The position numbers were made by a program, and so were the translations under genes. Below the pieces are notes generated by a model that was given only the letters and a program-made list of their open reading frames with translations, made no database searches and was not told the origin of the DNA. 64,000 bases of DNA from Tachypleus tridentatus. Its lineage: Eukaryota; Arthropoda; Merostomata; Xiphosura; Limulidae. This document shows, piece by piece, positions 46,970 to 56,600 of this stretch (its first letter is position 1; each line of letters opens with the position of its first letter). The DNA lies in contig NC_134830.1 in NCBI RefSeq assembly GCF_004210375.1, positions 62,429,576 through 62,493,575 of the forward strand. Direction: 5' to 3'.

Positions 46970-47267
46970 GGTGACGGCTGTCCTCAAAGCACGTTGTAAC
47001 TAATAATAATACTAAAAAACAGCACCACTGAGAAGCAGGCCGAGTTAGAAATATTCATTATGTATTTACCTTAGCACGAGTAAAGAGGTGTGTGCGGTCG
47101 AGCTAGAAATGTGCACATGTGGAAATAAAATATGGCTACCTGTTCTTCGCAGGACGGCTTCAGTGTAAACCACAATGAACACTGATTACAACTTGGCCGA
47201 CGATTTCTTATTGGTATCACAGTTTAATACCAGACGCGAAACTATTGTCATTTGATGATCCATCGTC
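46970..47267 (+). promoter_or_regulatory. Candidate promoter and 5' leader of gene 2
   Basis: Higher GC than flanks. A TATA-like AAATAAAATATGG is near 47125. No other core element is certain. The leader would contain the upstream ORF at 47175-47255. Confidence 0.35.
47175..47255 (+). promoter_or_regulatory. Upstream ORF in gene 2 leader
   Basis: ATG at 47175 opens 26 codons ending TGA at 47253-47255, only 12 bases before the gene 2 ATG (47268). If the transcript starts upstream of 47175, ribosomes must reinitiate or leak past this frame. That would lower ligand translation. Confidence 0.4.
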
Positions 47268-47685
47268 ATGAAGTTCGTGGTACTGTTGTTTCTCGCATGG
47301 ACCTGGTTCGATTCCGGGTCGTTAGGTGCTGCCTCTTCTTCCTCTTCATCAGAAAGAAACAACAACTTTAACTCCTCGAACAGTGTTCACCTAAATAGTT
47401 GCCGACAGTGTGTGAGCGTGACTGACCACGAAGAGGCCAGGAGACTTAAAATGGAAGCTGTCAAAAATCAAATTTTGTCCAAGTTGCAGCTCCAAGAAAG
47501 ACCAAACATGACTAACCCACTGCCCCGGAACGTTTTGCTTCAAGTCCTTCAACATACCTATAATCACGACCTAGCTGAGGACTCGTTGCAAGACCAATCA
47601 ATACCGGATGACATAGATGGCATGTCTGAAGAGAAAGATAATTATTACGGCAGAGTGTCTGAAATCGTAGTTTTCTCAGAACCAG
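47268..47685 (+). CDS. Actβ: Gene 2 exon 1: signal peptide and N-terminal prodomain
   Basis: Residues 1-139 plus one base. Donor CCAG|GTAAAT. The start is the ATG immediately before a classical signal sequence, cleavage likely near SLGA-A. Contains NMT and NSS-type sequons and the CRQC pair that in activins links the prodomain. The intron position (after F-S-E-P, phase 1) equals that of gene 1 (after F-A-E-I, phase 1). Confidence 0.93.
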
Positions 47686-50600
47686 GTAAATTAAGAGATC
47701 GATATTTTAGTTTACATGAGAAAGGTTGGAAGTAATATAATTAATTAATACATAAAAAACAAAAATATTACAGAATGAATGCGTCATAGCTACCCAATCG
47801 GATTATTCTAAATTGGTCTTTCATAGACTGCGTTATGCAATTTGTTTGTTTGTATGCGTATATATATATATATATAGGAGCACAACTGATATGTTTGGTC
47901 TATCTTGACTAAGTTCTCTAATTGTGGCAATTCATTGGTATAGTTTATTTTAAACTGAAATAATGAAACGGAAATGCACAGCATACTAATTTATATCGTA
48001 ATGTTAGGACTAAGTGCCGTGGGTTAAGAAAACGATATCTGTTTTAAATGTGAACGTGATGGTTAGACAAACTTTACTCTTCATCGTACAAAAAATTATA
48101 GATTTTAATCACGTATGAACAAGCTGAATCGAAATGTCAGAACATCTCACGTATAATAAAGATGCGCAAAACTTTTACTCATGTTGAATTTCGTGCAACG
48201 CTACACGAGAGGTATCTTTGCCACCTAGGTAGTTTTCCATAATTTTAAAGTGATAGGCTAGAGGGGTGGTAGCTGATTATTGATATTTTACCAAATGTAA
48301 TGCTGTTATAATACTACGTTTTCTTACCGAAGAAATCATTAGAAGAAAAAGCGTAACCACATGAGCTATTTGACACCGTAGGCAAACTGGAAACTGTTCA
48401 TTGTGCCTATTAGACAATCCTGCCTTTCCTAAGCCTGCTTTTGGGTAAAACACTTACCCAGAAGAAAACTAAAGTCGAAATATGTAGTTTCCCTGAAATT
48501 AACTCGGAAACATTTCCCCTCGTTACTTAGTTATTTTACCTCTCATTTAAGCTACTGTTATTGGCCTAGCATGGCCAGGTGTTTAGGGTACTCGACCCGT
48601 AATCTGAAAGTTGCGGGTTCGAATCTCCATCACACCAAACATGTTCGCCCTTTCAGCCGTGGAGTCGTTATAATGTAATAGTCAATCCCACTATTTGTTG
48701 GTGAAAAAGTAGCCAAGAGTTGGTGGTGGATGGTGATGACAAGCTGCCTTCCCTCTAGTCTTGCACTGGTACCTTAGAGACAGTTAGCACAGATAGCCCT
48801 CGTGTAGCTTTGCTCGAAATAAATAAACAACAAAAGCTACTGTTGTTTTTAGTTCTTACACGCAAATTTTAGGCTACTGAAGGACAATAATAAAAATTAG
48901 GCTTCCCCACGGATTATACGTTAAAATGTCAGTGTAAAGCTGTTTTAACTTGTTTCGATTACTCATATACGACTAATTAAAATCTTACATCTTTGTATAC
49001 AACAACATGACTTAGCTGAAGAGGCCAGAATAACGCGACCTCATTTATTAATACGTTATATTCTTGAATGCAATTAGGTTTTAGAAAAGTTAAAATCGAC
49101 AGTCGTTCTAGCAATAAACCGCAAAATGTTAAACCAGTTAACATGAACTTCGTCACAATAAAATATTCAAGGAAAAGTGAAATTTCTGCAGTTACATTTT
49201 TACACGTAAATGCCGAATAGCCGTAGAATGACAAAATTTTCTGAAAACGTGTACGTCACATTTTATGTATGATAATATATGTATATATTAGCATAATTAG
49301 ATAAAGCTTTAATGAAAGTTTCACTAGTATCGACTGAATATATCACAATAAGTATGATCTTACAAACATTTTCGTTGTGCTCCCCAAATCGACTTTTACT
49401 TCCCCCAAAATAAACCGATAATAAATCAATAAATACATAAAACAATTCTAAGTGTCTTCCGGGGGACGTTACATTATAGTGCCTATTTTAACGTATGATG
49501 TTTTGCAGATTTGAAAATTCCTTAAAATAGCCTGTGTTTAAAAATTTTTTTTTTTTAATTTCACGGAAAGCTACACGAGGGCTATCTGCGTTCGCCGTCC
49601 ATAATTTAGCAGTGTAAGACTAGAGAGAAGGCAGCTAGTCATCACCACTCACCGCCAACTCTTGGGCTACTCTTTTACCAACGAATAGCGGGATTAACCG
49701 TCATATTAAAACGCCCCGACGACTGAAAGAGCGAGCATATTTGATGTGACGGGGATTCGAACCCACGACCCTCAGATTAGGAGTTGAGTGTCTTAACCGC
49801 CTCGCCATCCCAGGCATTTAAAATATGTTACATAGATACTAACTATCAGTTACAGTTTGTTTGTTTGTAATTAAGCACAAAACTACAGAGTGGGTTATCT
49901 TAGCCACCACCGGTATCGAAACTCGGCTTCTAGCCTTAGAAGTCCGCAGACGTGTCGCTGTGAAACTGGTGGGAGGTAGTGTTATTGAGATAGATAAACA
50001 TTTGAAGCAATTCGCTGACAGCCATATCTTAACACAGAAATGTTTTAGTTTTTAATTACCGCCTAAAGCAGCGCAAGGATTATATGCATATAATCACCCT
50101 CAAGGTTGAACTGGTAGACTGAAGAGAAAGCAGCTAGTTAACAGGGTTCATTTGCAGGAGTCTTTATATTTTACAATTAGAGTTTTTCGAAAATTTGAAA
50201 CTGTTTTAAAATGACTAATTATCATTAGCTAAAAATCTGGAGTAATAAAATAGATTCTCGGTTTCTGCATTTTTTTATTTAGGTTTTGGCATTGGAGTTT
50301 TCAGCTTGAAAGGCATCTTATGCGTACGTGGCCTAAATGATGGTGATCCGGTGATTCAGATGTTGCTGTACTTTGTTTTGACCTGCTAGCGAAAGGAAAT
50401 GCAGTCGAAATTATCTGAAGCAATAAGGTTATTTGAATCTAATAATGAAATTAATTGTCACTTTTAAAATGCACCCAAAGTGGTTTATTTGTTTATAGAA
50501 TTTCTCGCACAACTATTCGAGGACTATGTGCGCTAGTTGTTCCTAATTTTGAGGGATAGGTTAGAGGAAAACCGACACCGTCCAACGCCATATTTTGGGC

Positions 50601-51934
50601 TTCAAGCACATTTAAACGCGTAGAGCTTGTTCAGTGGCATCGTAACTCAGTCCGCAGCCACTCTCGGCGATCCATGGCCCGACACACTTATCACTAGGCC
50701 ACGCTCATCTCTGTTTCTTCTTTCGGTGATTTATAGCACATGCCTTATAATGTATGAATAAAATTCTATTATTATTATTATTTAAATATATCATACTGAA
50801 ACAAATTAGTGTCAGAAGAAAAGATAGATGATAAAATTATATATATATATATATTTTACAATAGCATCATTAGGTACCTCAAAGAATAATATATTGCAGA
50901 CAGTAAGATTACAAATATTAACTTGAATCTATTGAATATTACACTTCAACTTTAAACTCCAAGTACTGTTGGTTAAAACAACATAAAAATATAAAGACAC
51001 TAAAAAATGCATATTACAAAAATTGCTTATATCTAAGCCTTTGATTCCAGACTGATGATAAACTGTCCCTCAACTTACTCGTCATATTTTCTTTGGTAGG
51101 AGGAAGGATAAATGACTACGTTCTCTTGGACTTCTTCCATCCTGTTCACCGTTCTCCGCAGCGTATACGTGTGACGGCAGCATTTCTGTGGGTTCAGCTC
51201 CGTGCTAACCCATCTTTGACCCAGCTCGAACTAGCGGCACTGGTCAACAGTAGCCTCACTCTTTATGTGTTTAGGGTAGATGAACCTCCTAACGGTACCA
51301 TGAATGCTCTCAAGTACTCCTTATTGGCTCTGAAGCGGATAGAGTCATCTCCTGTGGGGTGGCAGCGACTAGACCTTTATCAGGAAGTTCAAGAATGGTT
51401 CAGGGCTTCCAAGACCACAAAATTCACCCTCCTAGTTGACTGCAATGGATGTAACTCTTCAATAGAACCAGTGTTATTTAGTGGAGTTGTTGGAGTGGAA
51501 GGAACTAACAAGTCGTCAGAAGCGGGAGTCCGACCGTTTTTTCTATAAAGACTGAAACGATACCTCAGCGACGATCTCTGAGATTCACTAAAACCTGTAA
51601 AGCCCACGTGACGAACTGTTGCATGCAGTCGCTTTTAATCAGCTTCAAGAAGCTTGGATGGGAAGACTGGATAATTGCCCCTAAAGGTTACCAGGCCAAC
51701 TATTGCATGGGCCGATGTGGACGGTCCCCGCGTACCCCAGATACATATCCAGACTATTGGTATTACAGCCAAGTGATGGACGAACATCGTCGAAAAAATC
51801 CTTTTGCGTCTATAACCCCATGCTGTGCGCCTACTAAGCTGGCATCCCTCTCCATAATCTATGTAGATAAAGATATGAACATATTCCAGTCGACTTTACC
51901 AAACATGAGAGTCGAGGAGTGTGGCTGTACCTAA
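47268..51934 (+). CDS. Actβ: Activin / inhibin-beta-type TGF-beta ligand (2 exons, one-base frame break)
   Basis: Secreted activin-class ligand, expected to bind activin type II receptors with an ALK4/Baboon-type type I receptor and activate Smad2/3. Exons 47268-47685 and 51100-51934 join in phase 1. This two-coding-exon layout is that of vertebrate INHBA/INHBB. Residues 1-21 are a signal peptide (VVLLFLAW) followed by a poly-Ser stretch. The prodomain shows C-x-x-C, then EAVKNQILSKLQLQERPNMT, then EIVVFSEPG, close to activin's EAVKKHILNMLHLKKRPDVT and EIITFAESG. The frame breaks at 51537-51542 by one base. Beyond it the sequence continues with RSLR (298-301) as processing site and a 116-residue mature domain. 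That is the length of activin-A. It has nine cysteines and the C-x(6)-CC start, GWEDWIIAPKGYQANYC and VEECGCT end typical of activins. Neighbour of gene 1 on the same strand, 8.0 kb apart. Activin-beta versus dawdle orthology cannot be settled here. Confidence 0.93.
48183..48280 (-). repeat. S1 SINE fragment
   Basis: Tail and first part of the body only (TTGAATTTCGTGCAACGCTA ... GGCTAGAGGGGTGGTAGCTG). Confidence 0.65.
48563..48833 (+). repeat. S1 SINE, full length
   Basis: Forward copy; head GGCCTAGCATGGCCAGGTG, box B GGTTCGAATCTCC. Confidence 0.9.
49547..49816 (-). repeat. S1 SINE, full length
   Basis: Reverse copy with a poly-T tail instead of (GTTT)n; box B complement GGGGATTCGAACCCACG is intact. 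Confidence 0.9.
49855..49976 (-). repeat. S2 SINE
   Basis: Reverse copy, tail GTTTGTAATTAAGCACAAAA; head complement with changes (GTCGCTGTGAAACTGGTGG). Confidence 0.8.
50484..50705 (-). repeat. S1-related SINE with different head
   Basis: The tail and first 100 bases are S1-like (AGAATTTCTCGCACAACTAT, AGGACTATGTGCGCTAG). The distal part (GTGGCATCGTAACTCAG, ACTCTCGGCGATCCATGGCC, TATCACTAGGCCACGCTC) is unlike the standard S1 head. It is a diverged subfamily or a head swap. Confidence 0.55.
51100..51545 (+). CDS. Actβ: Gene 2 exon 2, part before the frame break
   Basis: From residue 140: GRINDYVLLDFFHPVH, then RVTAAFLWVQLRAN, then WQRLDLYQEVQEWF, KTTKFTLLVDCNGC and GVRPFF. This is the activin prodomain in order (AEVWLFLKV-like arm, W..D....V..W helix, L.V.C..C, RPF). 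The in-frame reading runs into TAA at 51546-51548 directly after a run of six T. Confidence 0.93.
51537..51542 (+). other. One-base frame break at T6 homopolymer
   Basis: After GTCCGACCG comes six T. Before it the coding frame is position 0. After it all homology (IKTETIPQRRSLRFTKTC, then the whole mature ligand) is in the -1 frame. One extra T would make the exon continuous. Both sides are intact, so a consensus error at a homopolymer is the simplest explanation. A true deletion allele or recoding is possible. The site is not a canonical slippery heptamer in the zero frame. Confidence 0.85.
51542..51934 (+). CDS. Actβ: Gene 2 exon 2, part after the frame break: cleavage site and mature activin
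   Basis: Frame -1 relative to the upstream part, 130 codons plus TAA. RSLR followed by FTKTCKAHVTNCC starts the mature peptide. Cysteines (numbered in the joined protein) are C306, C313-C314, C342, C346, the PCC pair, C414 and C416. The segment between C346 and the CC pair (SPRTPDTYPDYWYYSQVMDE) is the variable wrist region, with the H3-like helix. APTKLASLSIIYVDKD matches activin's VPTKLRPMSMLYYDD. Confidence 0.95.
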   Translation, partial: SIKTETIPQRRSLRFTKTCKAHVTNCCMQSLLISFKKLGWEDWIIAPKGYQANYCMGRCGRSPRTPDTYPDYWYYSQVMDEHRRKNPFASITPCCAPTKLASLSIIYVDKDMNIFQSTLPNMRVEECGCT

Positions 51935-52262
51935 TAAAGCCATCATTTCAATAGAAACTATAGATAAATGAAAGCGCACCATCTGATACTGAAAACTGTT
52001 TCTGTGATTTAATAGTAGGGTTAGCATCAAGAACAATGTTAGAAGTGTAAAACCAGAGTAACAAGTTAAGCGTTTATTACGTTTGTGAATTAATATGTTT
52101 TTAAACGAAAAGCTCTTTCTTAGCAGTAAGAAAACAAAACATATTTCAGGCGAGTACAGTCCTCTTAATTGTTTTTTAATTTCCCGTGGTATAAAGATAA
52201 AAACTTTACGGATTTTCCATTTTAAAGTAAAATTATTTTCATTTCCTTTAGCCAACAATAAA
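51933..52262 (+). terminator. Candidate polyadenylation signals of gene 2
   Basis: AATAAA at 51933-51938 overlaps the stop codon (CTAATAAAG). A second AATAAA lies at 52257-52262 with T-rich sequence after it (CTTTTTCC). The second gives a 3' UTR of about 340 bases and is the more ordinary choice. Confidence 0.4.
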
Positions 52263-52311
52263 AAAAATTACTTTTTCCACAATACATTAAATTATATTTT
52301 CAATTCAAAGA

Positions 52312-52586
52312 GGCCCGGCATGGCCAGGTGGGTTAAGGCGTTAGACTCGTAATCCAAGGATCGCGGGTTCGAATCTCCGTCACATCGAACATGCTCCTCC
52401 TTTCAGCCATGGAGGCGTTATAATGTGACGATCAATCCTACTATTCGTTGGTAAAAGAGTAGCTCAAGAATTGGCGGTGGGTGGTGATGACTAGCTGCTT
52501 TCTCTCTAGTCTTACACAGCAAAATTAGGAACGGCTAGCGTAGATAGCCCTCGTGTAGCTTTACGATAAATTAAAAAAAAACAATT
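52312..52586 (+). repeat. S1 SINE, full length
   Basis: Forward copy with the consensus-like head GGCCCGGCATGGCCAGGTGG, CTCGTAATCC and box B GGTTCGAATCTCC. It starts 50 bp after the second AATAAA. Confidence 0.93.
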
Positions 52587-53274
52587 AAAAGAAAACAACA
52601 CATTCTATCATTAAATTTATTCAACAAAATGTAACATTTCGTTTTCCTTTACGACAAACAATTGAAAAATGAACACAAAATCTCACTTCGAATATTATTA
52701 TACAGTATCGTATCTTCGACAGGTCACGTTCAACTAGCTTTGAGGCCGATGTGAACAACGTAGACAATGTGTTAAGATAAAGTACTGACGTGGCGCCAAA
52801 CCTGGCACCTCACACGTCACATAAACAGTTCTTGCTGGTCTTTCCTCTATCCCAACAGTCTTTTCTACAATGTCCTTCATTGCGGTAGGAAAGTCTTGAA
52901 GGTTTTATCGCGTACATGGAAATGCTACGTTGATAGATTAAAGGGCGTGACCACAAAAAGTCAGATAGCATGTCATTAATACACTTACTAGAGAAATCTA
53001 GCGCGCTTAATATATGGATGAACATTAAAACTGACGAAAAAACATAGTGTTTTTTTGACAAAATAATTTCAACTTCTGCCAGAAAAAGAAGTGATAAGTA
53101 CAGTCTAAATCACAAAAGAAAGGATAAAATTTCAAAACCAAGCGCACATTTGTTTCTATGCCGATAGGACTAAGACATTCTCACAAGCATTTGTGATGAG
53201 GATAGATAGATTACAATATGATAGGATGTTATATTGAATATCAAAATCATCAATTGTAGCTCTTTTCTTTCATA
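52587..53274. other. No feature recognised
   Basis: AT-rich spacer downstream of gene 2. Confidence 0.45.
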
Positions 53275-53383
53275 AGCCCCCAGTGGCACAGCGGAATGTC
53301 TGTGAAATCATACTGTTAAAAACCGGGTTTCGATATCCGTGGTGGGCAGAGCACAGATAGCACATTGTGTAGCTTTGCAATAG
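53275..53383 (+). repeat. S2 SINE (cluster 1 of 4)
   Basis: Forward, head CCCCCAGTGGCACAGCGG and box B GGGTTTCGATATCCG are near consensus. Confidence 0.88.
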
Positions 53384-53447
53384 TATATATCTATTATATA
53401 ACTTATTTAGATGACGAAAATGACGCAAAAAACGTGTCATTTGTTTG

Positions 53448-53555
53448 CTTTCAGAGCAAAGCCACACTGAACTCTCTGTTGTGTCCACTGCGAAGAATCG
53501 AACCTTGGATAGTAGCGTTAAAGTCTGTATACTTTCGGCTATCTCATCTGGAGAT
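53448..53555 (-). repeat. S2/S3-like SINE (cluster 2 of 4)
   Basis: Reverse, CAGAGCAAAGCCACACTGAA, GCGAAGAATCGAACCTTGGA; the tail is S3-like. Confidence 0.65.
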
Positions 53556-53732
53556 GCAAAGAACGTAAAGAGCTTTTTTCACAAAATTGAAATGCGGTTG
53601 CTAAATCACTTAAAATGACAAGCTCCACTTATTACATTTTTCTTTTTTTCTATCGCTTGAAAAAGGTGAGAAAATTCGAAGATATACCTACAAAATAACA
53701 TACATTATTTAGTAAAAATGGTTAATGTAATT

Positions 53733-53843
53733 TTTTGGCACAAAGCCAAACAATTGGTAATTTGGCACTCTGCCCATCGTCGAGTATCGAATCCTGGAAT
53801 TTCGTATTGTATGTCTAGAAACTTACCACTGATTCAGTGGAGA
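53733..53843 (-). repeat. S2 SINE (cluster 3 of 4)
   Basis: Reverse, TGGCACAAAGCCAAACAATT through CACTGATTCAGTGGA; diverged. Confidence 0.65.
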
Positions 53844-53917
53844 AGAACTAAATATGGAGAAAACAACTACAGTTTCAAATGTTGTGTAACTTCTCGCTGA
53901 TGTGTAAACACATAGTT

Positions 53918-54029
53918 TCCCTCCAGTGGCACATCGGAATGTCTGTGAACCTACAACGCTAAAAACTGGGTTTCGATACTCGTAGTGGGCAGCTAGTCCA
54001 TTGTGTAACTTTGTGATTAACTTCAAACA
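53918..54029 (+). repeat. S2 SINE (cluster 4 of 4)
   Basis: Forward, CCTCCAGTGGCACATCGGAA, TGGGTTTCGATACTCG; nearly intact. Confidence 0.85.
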
Positions 54030-54682
54030 AAAATATATATGATCTACAATTATTTTATTAGGAGACAAGATTTAATGGTCATAAGAAAAAAGGTTCTAGT
54101 GGGGTTCAGCTAGTATTCCCTTACTTTAATTAAAGAACTCTCCCCCTTCAAACGGTCATAGGAAAGAGGCTTTAGTTGAACTAGTATTTCTACACTTTAG
54201 TTACAGAGCAACTCTCATCTCCCCTCAATAAAAACTGTGCTACAGTTAGCTAGTCTTAGTTTTGGAGAATTAACTAAAATATGATAAGGTATAAGAATGA
54301 AACTTTTCCATCCATTCAAACATTCAACAGGATATATGTGTGTGCGTCTATATAATGAAAGATAATAGGTGAACTGTGTCCTTGAAATTTTTCGCGATTC
54401 TTAATGCATGGACAGTGTCCTTCGACAGAGAATATTAGTAAATGGGTTATCTTACTGAAATCAATTTCTCGGTAGCAGATAATTTATTATTCATAACAAG
54501 TAATATTATAGCTGACTTTCAAGACACTCACATGTTTATTGATTCACGAAAAGAAATAAAGAGAGACAGAGAAGTAGTACAAAACCTTGCTCTGTCAAAA
54601 TGAGGCTGGGCGTGAGTCACCTATTGCCATGGAGTTTATTAGGGACCGCTACTGTAGGCCATACTACTACTATACAATTGAT

Positions 54683-55210
54683 AATGGAGTACTGACTACT
54701 ATGGAGTTGATTACGAAATGTTACTCTATAAAGAGCTGATAGTGGAGTACTGACTACTATGGAGTTCATTACGAACTGTTACTACTATAAAGAGCTGATA
54801 GTGGAGTACTGACTACTATGGAGTTCATTACGAACTGTTACTGCTATAAAGAGCTGATAGTGGAGTACTGAATACTATGGAGTTCATTACGAACTGTTAC
54901 TACTATAAAGAGCTGATAGTGGAGTACTGACTATATGGAGTTCATTACGAACTGTTACTGCTTTAAAGAGCTGATAGTGGAGTACTGACTACTATGGAGT
55001 TCATTACGAACTGTTACTGCTTTAAAGAGCTGATAGTGGAGTACTGACTACTTTGGAGTTCATTACGAACTGTTACTACTATAAAGAGCTGATAGTGGAG
55101 TACTGACTACTATGGAGTTCATTACGAAATGTTACTACTATAAATAGCTGATGGTGGAGTACTGACTACTGTGGAGTTGTTTGCGGATTACTCACAACTA
55201 TAGAGCTTAT
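54683..55210. repeat. Tandem array, 59-bp unit, about 9 copies
   Basis: Unit GTGGAGTACTGACTACTATG then GAGTTCATTACGAACTGTTACTACTATAAAGAGCTGATA. Units start at 54683, 54742, 54801, 54860, 54919, 54977, 55036, 55095 and 55154. One copy lacks one base (58 bp). Copies are highly alike; decayed half-units continue to about 55480 (CTATGGAG, GTGGAGTAC). Confidence 0.93.
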
Positions 55211-55479
55211 AACAAACTGTTTAAAAACACATTGTTCGTTATTGATTGTTACTACTGCGAAGTTAATTGTTATGGATTATTTACGACTATACAGCTAATT
55301 ATAGAGCACTCATTATCGAGTTGGTTTTGAAACATTTATTAGTATGAAGTTTATTATACACTGCTGCTACTATGGAGAATATTTTGAAGTATTTACTGCT
55401 ATGGAGATTATAGTGGAGTACATACAACTATTATTGAGTTCATTATGGATTGTTACTACTCTGGGTTGATTGTGGAGAA

Positions 55480-56485
55480 CTTAATACTGTACTGTGTTTA
55501 AATAACTTGTAAAACGACCCTTATCTGAATTTAGAGGTAGTACTTTTGATTATAACATCCGTACATACCTCAGGGGTCAGCAGTAAGATGATAAATATCT
55601 TGTTGTAACTTATTATCTGATAACTCTATCGATGCATGAATATGTAGCTATATAAAGATTTTAGAGAGAAGTTTATTTATTATCTTATTCGTTTTCCTTC
55701 AAATTGTATTATACGACTGACTGCGTATTTCTTCAGAACTTTACAGCAATAAGAGTCTTCAGTGCCTTTAAAATATGGACTATATTCGAACTCAGAAATC
55801 TGTGAACTTAACTGTTTCAAGGACTTGTATCGCAGTTTGTAACAGGTATCATTTACACTGTTTCAACCCATAAGCTAGAAACAGTGGAGTCAGGAGTATA
55901 CGACGTTTTTTATATTTCAACAGAAAATATTAAAGTACTTAAAAACTTGCAGTTTCTTATCAGTAATTGAAAATCCTAAAACATCTACTAGTGCTTTTTT
56001 ATAAATTAGATAACTTACAATGAAAATTACGAATGACAAACTTAGGTCCAGTCATAGACAAGAACACTGTATTGGTTTGAGGGTTTGACGTGATCATTTT
56101 TTTCAAGCTATTTCTTCCAAATTTTAGCCGAAACTCTATTACGCGTCTCTTTTGGGCATTTTTCTTACACGAATACCACTCAAATGTGAACTTTATATTT
56201 CACGATTATTGTAAGGTATGTATGACTCCATCTCGCAACAAGAATATACCAGTTCCAACTAATCAAAAACGACAATCAATCGATCAATACATTCTTTAAA
56301 AAAATTAGGTTTATAAAGTCACTAAATCAATTAGCTCAAGGTGAAGCTATTTAGTTCAAACTATCGTTTTAACATTAGTATGTAGAATTCAGGTTTAAGA
56401 CAAATGTGGTTGTGATCAGATATACCAAAATTTTTTCTTGGTTGATATTAATCCAGAAACCGAATATATCAAATAGTTTCTTTAT
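55480..56485. other. No feature recognised
   Basis: AT-rich. The open frame 56090-56299 (+) has no recognisable domain. Confidence 0.45.
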
Positions 56486-56600
56486 TGTTTGGATTTAAGC
56501 ACAAAGCTACACAATGGACTACCTGTTCTGTGCCCACCAGAGGTACAGAGACCCAGTTTCTAGTGGTGTTAGTCCGCCGACACACCGCTGTGCCACTGGG
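56486..56600 (-). repeat. S2 SINE
   Basis: Reverse, TTAAGCACAAAGCTACACAA to ACACCGCTGTGCCACTGGGA; well preserved. Confidence 0.88.

Larger units (their letters stand above)
47686..51099 (+). other. Gene 2 intron (3.4 kb)
   Basis: Donor GTAAATTA, acceptor TTTTCTTTGGTAG. Contains (TA)n at about 47857-47876, S1 and S2 SINEs, and an (AT)n run near 50840. No alternative exon is supported. Confidence 0.88.

Noticed and set aside
50283-50387. Possible alternative activin exon with a good polypyrimidine acceptor and compatible phase (35 open codons)
   Set aside because: The peptide (GFGIGVFSLKGILCVRGL...) resembles no TGF-beta prodomain and ends in a stop without a nearby poly(A) signal. The 51100 exon explains the gene fully.
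51531-51550. Programmed -1 frameshifting as the main explanation for the activin frame break
   Set aside because: The zero-frame codons are CCG TTT TTT CTA, so slipping the P-site Phe codon back would pair with GTT, which is not a canonical slippery site. An indel in the T run is simpler.
51389-51607. 72-codon open frame on the - strand
   Set aside because: Antisense shadow of the activin exon; composition follows the coding strand.
51896-52258. 120-codon open frame on the - strand downstream of gene 2
   Set aside because: Overlaps the 3' end and 3' UTR of gene 2, low-complexity hydrophobic/Lys composition, no motif.
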